A stretch of 17,495 nucleotides of DNA from NCBI GenBank assembly GCA_964531335.1, contig CAZHEV010000011.1, forward strand, positions 1 to 17,495. The letters run 5' to 3'. A model generated the notes under the pieces. The model had not been told where the DNA came from, did not search any database, and was given only the letters and a program-made list of their open reading frames with translations. The stretch is from CAZHEV01 sp964531335 [NCBI: uncultured bacterium]. GTDB lineage: Bacteria > Eisenbacteria > RBG-16-71-46 > CAZHEV01. The position numbers were made by a program, and so were the translations under genes. Positions 15,071-17,495 of the stretch are shown here, one piece after another; position 1 is the first letter of the stretch; each line of letters starts with the position of its first letter.

Positions 15071-15793
15071 ATGGAGAACATGTCCGGCGAGCTGACCGCT
15101 CTCCTTGTGACCGCGGCCTCGATAGGTTTTTTCCACACCCTCTTCGGGCCGGATCACTATATTCCGTTCATAGTGATGTCGAAGGCCGGCGGGTGGCCGC
15201 TTGGAAAGACGGCCCTCATCACTCTGCTATGCGGCGCCGGCCACGTGCTCGGATCGGTTGCCCTCGGACTGCTGGGCATCGCGCTGGGGCTGGCCGTGGC
15301 GGGCCTGGAGGCGGTGGAGGCGGTGCGCGGAGGCCTGGCGGCATGGGCGCTCATAGCGTTCGGCCTGGTCTATTTCGCCTGGGGCATGCGAAGGGCCATG
15401 CGGAACAGGCCGCACTCCCACAGGCACTTGCACCTGGGAGGGGTGGCTCACAGCCACGCCCACGTCCACAGCGACGACCACGCGCACGCCCACGAGGGCT
15501 CGAGCGGGGCGAAGATGACCCCGTGGATACTCTTCACCATATTCGTCCTCGGTCCGTGCGAGCCGTTGATACCCCTGCTGATGTACCCGGCCGCGGAGGG
15601 AGGCCTTTCGGACGTGGCCCTGGTCGCCTCCGTATTCGGAGGCGCCACGGTGCTCACCATGTTGGCCACCGTGCTGCTCGCCGTGCGCGGCTTCGAGCTG
15701 GTGCCGGCCCGCGCGCTCGAGCGCTACGTCCACGCCCTTGCCGGCCTGGCGATACTTCTCTGCGGTATATCCATACAGTTTCTGGGCCTATAG
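15071..15793 (+). CDS. UreH/NicO-like membrane protein with His-rich loop
   Basis: The 240-residue protein has about six hydrophobic segments. The first carries HTLFGPDHYIPF and is followed by LITLLCGAGHVLGSV; a second half has FVLGPCEPLIPLLMYPA. These match the UreH-like branch of the NicO/TauE-SafE-type proteins associated with nickel or other metal transport. A cytoplasmic or periplasmic loop at residues 115-141 holds 11 His in 27 residues (HSHRHLH, HSHAHVH, HAHAHE), a plausible metal-binding segment. No urease or hydrogenase gene is in the window. The start ATG 15071 abuts the upstream stop; ATG 15080, preceded by ATGGAG, is an alternative. Ni, Co or Zn cannot be separated by sequence alone. 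Confidence 0.8.
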   Translation: MENMSGELTALLVTAASIGFFHTLFGPDHYIPFIVMSKAGGWPLGKTALITLLCGAGHVLGSVALGLLGIALGLAVAGLEAVEAVRGGLAAWALIAFGLVYFAWGMRRAMRNRPHSHRHLHLGGVAHSHAHVHSDDHAHAHEGSSGAKMTPWILFTIFVLGPCEPLIPLLMYPAAEGGLSDVALVASVFGGATVLTMLATVLLAVRGFELVPARALERYVHALAGLAILLCGISIQFLGL

Positions 15794-15812
15794 CCACCAG
15801 GGCACTTCGCTG

Positions 15813-15841
15813 TTTCACCGCGGGCTGAACGAGAGTACAAT
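15813..15841 (+). promoter_or_regulatory. Possible sigma70-type promoter for the Rho_N-domain gene
   Basis: TTTCAC (15813-15818) and TACAAT (15836-15841) are 17 bases apart. The -10 is good and the -35 is weak. It lies between the UreH-like stop and the next gene, giving a leader of about 80 nt. Confidence 0.45.
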
Positions 15842-15928
15842 CACTGTTTGGTCCCACTTGGTTCCACCGGTCCGAAGCCGGGCGGCGATTTGACCGCGAC
15901 ACGAAAACCGCGTCCCAGAGGAGGAAGC

Positions 15929-16267
15929 ATGGCGGAGTACACTTACGAAGACCTCTCCGGCAAGACGGTCGCCCAGCTCAGGGAGATAGCAGAGGGCGTC
16001 GAGCACGAGGCCGTTCAAGGCTACAAGACGATGCACAAGGAAGATCTGGTCAAGGCCCTCTGCACAGCCTTCGGGATCGAAGCGCGGGCCGGCCGGAAGG
16101 TCGTGGGTATCGACAGGAAAGCCATAAAGGGGCAGATCAAGGAGCTGAAGGCCAAGAGGGAGAAGGCGCTGGAGGGCCACGATCACCAGGCACTGAAGAG
16201 GATCAGGCGGCAGATACATCGCCTGAAGAGGAAGATGCGCAAGGCCACTATCGCAGCGGCCTCATAG
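15929..16267 (+). CDS. Small Rho_N-domain protein
   Basis: This 112-residue protein starts at the ATG at 15929 after GAGGAGG; the longer open frame from 15848 has no ribosome site. Residues about 4-47 (YTYEDLSGKTVAQLREIAEGV, then MHKEDLVKALCTAFGIEA) match the Rho termination factor N-terminal / SAP-like helical domain. Residues about 62-106 are a highly basic coiled helix (IKGQIKELKAKREKAL, RIRRQIHRLKRKMRK). Similar short proteins with this two-part plan occur in many bacteria without a proven role. The basic tail suggests nucleic-acid binding. It is not Rho itself, which is about 420 residues with an ATPase domain. Confidence 0.85.
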   Translation: MAEYTYEDLSGKTVAQLREIAEGVEHEAVQGYKTMHKEDLVKALCTAFGIEARAGRKVVGIDRKAIKGQIKELKAKREKALEGHDHQALKRIRRQIHRLKRKMRKATIAAAS

Positions 16268-16305
16268 AGACCCGCCGGACGCCGACCTGCCACAAGGAGG
16301 GCTGC

Positions 16306-17481
16306 TTGAGTTTTCTCTCTTTCCTCGAGTGCGGCTACTGCGGAGAGAGCTACGATCCCGATCACCTCTGGAACCTTTGCGAGAAGTGCGGCAAGCCGCT
16401 CCTGGCCCGCTACGACACCGCGGCGGCCGCGCGGTCCTTCCCTCGCGAGGCCTTGGCCGGCAGGCCCCCCACCCTCTGGCGCTACGGCGAGATGCTGCCC
16501 GTGCGCGACCCCGCGAACGCCCTGAACCTCGGCGAGGGCTTCACGCCGCTCGTCCGCTCGAAACGGCTGGCCCGGAGATTGCAGTTCGACAACCTCTACA
16601 TCAAGGACGAAGGCCTAAACCCCACGGGATCGTTCAAGGCGCGCGGGCTTTCCATGGCGGTGTCCCGCGCCAAGGAGCTCGGAGTCAAGGAGGTCTCGAT
16701 CCCATCCGCCGGAAACGCGGCCGGAGCGACGAGCGCGTACGCCGCCCTGGCCGCAATGGCGGCGCACGTCTTCATGCCCAGGGACGTGCCCGAGCTCTTC
16801 GCGGCGGAGTGCCGCGCGCTGGGCGCCGAGATCACCTTGATCGACGGGCTCATAACCGACTGCGGGGCGGCGGCGGCCGAGGGGGTGCGCGAGCACGGCC
16901 GTTTCGACCTCTCCACTCTGAAGGAGCCCTACCGCCTCGAGGGCAAGAAGACCATGGGCTACGAGATCGCCGAGCAGATGGGCTGGTCCCTGCCGGACGT
17001 GGTCATCTACCCCACCGGCGGCGGCACCGGGCTGGTGGGCATGTGGAAAGCCTTCGACGAGATGGAAAAGCTGGGCTGGATCGGCGCGGCGCGCCCACGA
17101 ATGGTGACCGTCCAGTCCGAAGGATGCGCGCCGATGGTCAGGGCGTTTCACGACGGCGCGAAGTTCGCGACCCCCTGGGAGGGCGCGAGGACCATAGCCG
17201 ACGGGGTGCGGGTGCCCGCCGCCGTCGGAGATTTCCTCATACTGCGCGCGTTGCGCGAGAGCGGCGGCACGGCAGTGGCCGTCAGCGACGAGGAGATGAT
17301 AGAGGGCTCCAACTCGATCGGGCGCCACGAGGGCATATTCGCCTGCCCGGAGGGGGGCGCGGCCCTGGCCGCGTTCAAACGACTGCGCGGAACGGGCTGG
17401 ATAAGAGAAGACGACGTTGTCGTGCTTTTCAACACGGGAAGCGGTCTGAAATACTATCACCTGTGGAAGCAGCCTCGTTGA
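16306..17481 (+). CDS. thrC: Threonine synthase
   Basis: The 391-residue enzyme converts O-phosphohomoserine to threonine with pyridoxal phosphate. It starts at a TTG at 16306, 5 bases after AAGGAGG. A zinc-ribbon-like N-terminus carries Cys9/Cys12 (CGYC) and Cys25/Cys28 (CEKC). The family elements follow: LNLGEGFTPLV, the PLP-lysine motif NPTGSFKARG with Lys111, the SAGNAAGATSAY loop and the phosphate-binding PTGGGTGLVG. The ending EGIFACPEGGAALAAFKRL and LFNTGSGLKYY is typical. It is the compact, archaeal-like class rather than the longer E. coli type. It lies downstream of the Rho_N gene by 38 bp. Homoserine-pathway partners are not in view. Confidence 0.93.
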   Translation: MSFLSFLECGYCGESYDPDHLWNLCEKCGKPLLARYDTAAAARSFPREALAGRPPTLWRYGEMLPVRDPANALNLGEGFTPLVRSKRLARRLQFDNLYIKDEGLNPTGSFKARGLSMAVSRAKELGVKEVSIPSAGNAAGATSAYAALAAMAAHVFMPRDVPELFAAECRALGAEITLIDGLITDCGAAAAEGVREHGRFDLSTLKEPYRLEGKKTMGYEIAEQMGWSLPDVVIYPTGGGTGLVGMWKAFDEMEKLGWIGAARPRMVTVQSEGCAPMVRAFHDGAKFATPWEGARTIADGVRVPAAVGDFLILRALRESGGTAVAVSDEEMIEGSNSIGRHEGIFACPEGGAALAAFKRLRGTGWIREDDVVVLFNTGSGLKYYHLWKQPR

Positions 17482-17486
17482 CGGTA

Positions 17487-17495
17487 CCGGAGGAG
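17487..17495 (+). promoter_or_regulatory. Ribosome site of a next gene at the window edge
   Basis: CCGGAGGAG at the extreme right end, just after the threonine synthase stop, looks like a Shine-Dalgarno for a gene that would begin outside the window on the same strand. Confidence 0.4.

Noticed and set aside
1-17495. tRNA, rRNA, CRISPR arrays, insertion sequences
   Set aside because: Reading both strands I found no tRNA-like T-loop context, no regularly spaced repeats and no transposase motifs.

Overview
All genes I can support in this 17.5 kb window lie on the + strand. The DNA is GC-rich and Gly/Ala/Glu/Arg-rich in coding, with frequent ATA (Ile) and AGG (Arg) codons. Exported proteins (a signal-peptide S9 peptidase, a putative lipoprotein, a single-pass vWA protein) suggest a bacterium with an envelope compartment, probably Gram-negative. 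I cannot fix the phylum; an uncultured high-GC lineage (for example FCB-group or delta-proteobacteria-like) is a guess.

Left part (1-4431) is a patchwork of small genes. It holds two short hydrophobic ORFs (178-354, 481-660), a STAS/SpoIIAA-like protein (671-1069), a decayed C-terminal piece of an AspT/YidE-type transporter (1074-1403, with an in-frame TGA at 1377), a PspC-domain protein (1447-1647) and a ClbS/DfsB-type four-helix-bundle protein (1693-2229). After a good sigma70-type promoter (2234-2262) and a long leader come a papain-like C1 peptidase (2536-3453), a small frameshifted gene (3517-3763) and a membrane-anchored DUF4230 protein (3739-4431).

Middle part (4432-12255) has an exported S9 prolyl-oligopeptidase-type peptidase with its own promoter, a tandem repeat, and a YfcC/DcuC-type carrier. 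A 350-bp structured intergenic region follows, with a 27-bp direct repeat, palindromes and a hairpin covering a Shine-Dalgarno. It precedes an ECF sigma factor that overlaps by 4 bp a 974-residue protein. That protein combines a short cytoplasmic anti-sigma-like N-terminus, one membrane helix, a long acidic linker, a carboxypeptidase-regulatory-like domain and a YfbK-type vWA module. A strong intrinsic terminator closes this unit.

Right part (12256-17495) holds an M29 aminopeptidase with its own promoter, a putative lipoprotein, a PaaI-type thioesterase directly abutting a UreH/NicO-like metal-transport-type membrane protein with a His-rich loop, a stand-alone Rho_N-domain protein, and threonine synthase.

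Themes: peptide breakdown (C1, S9 and M29 peptidases, plus a YfcC carrier that may move amino acids or dicarboxylates) and envelope sensing (ECF sigma with a fused membrane vWA partner, PspC, DUF4230). The best candidate for an under-described system is the sigma/vWA pair with its structured leader. The C1 peptidase - broken small gene - DUF4230 cluster comes second.
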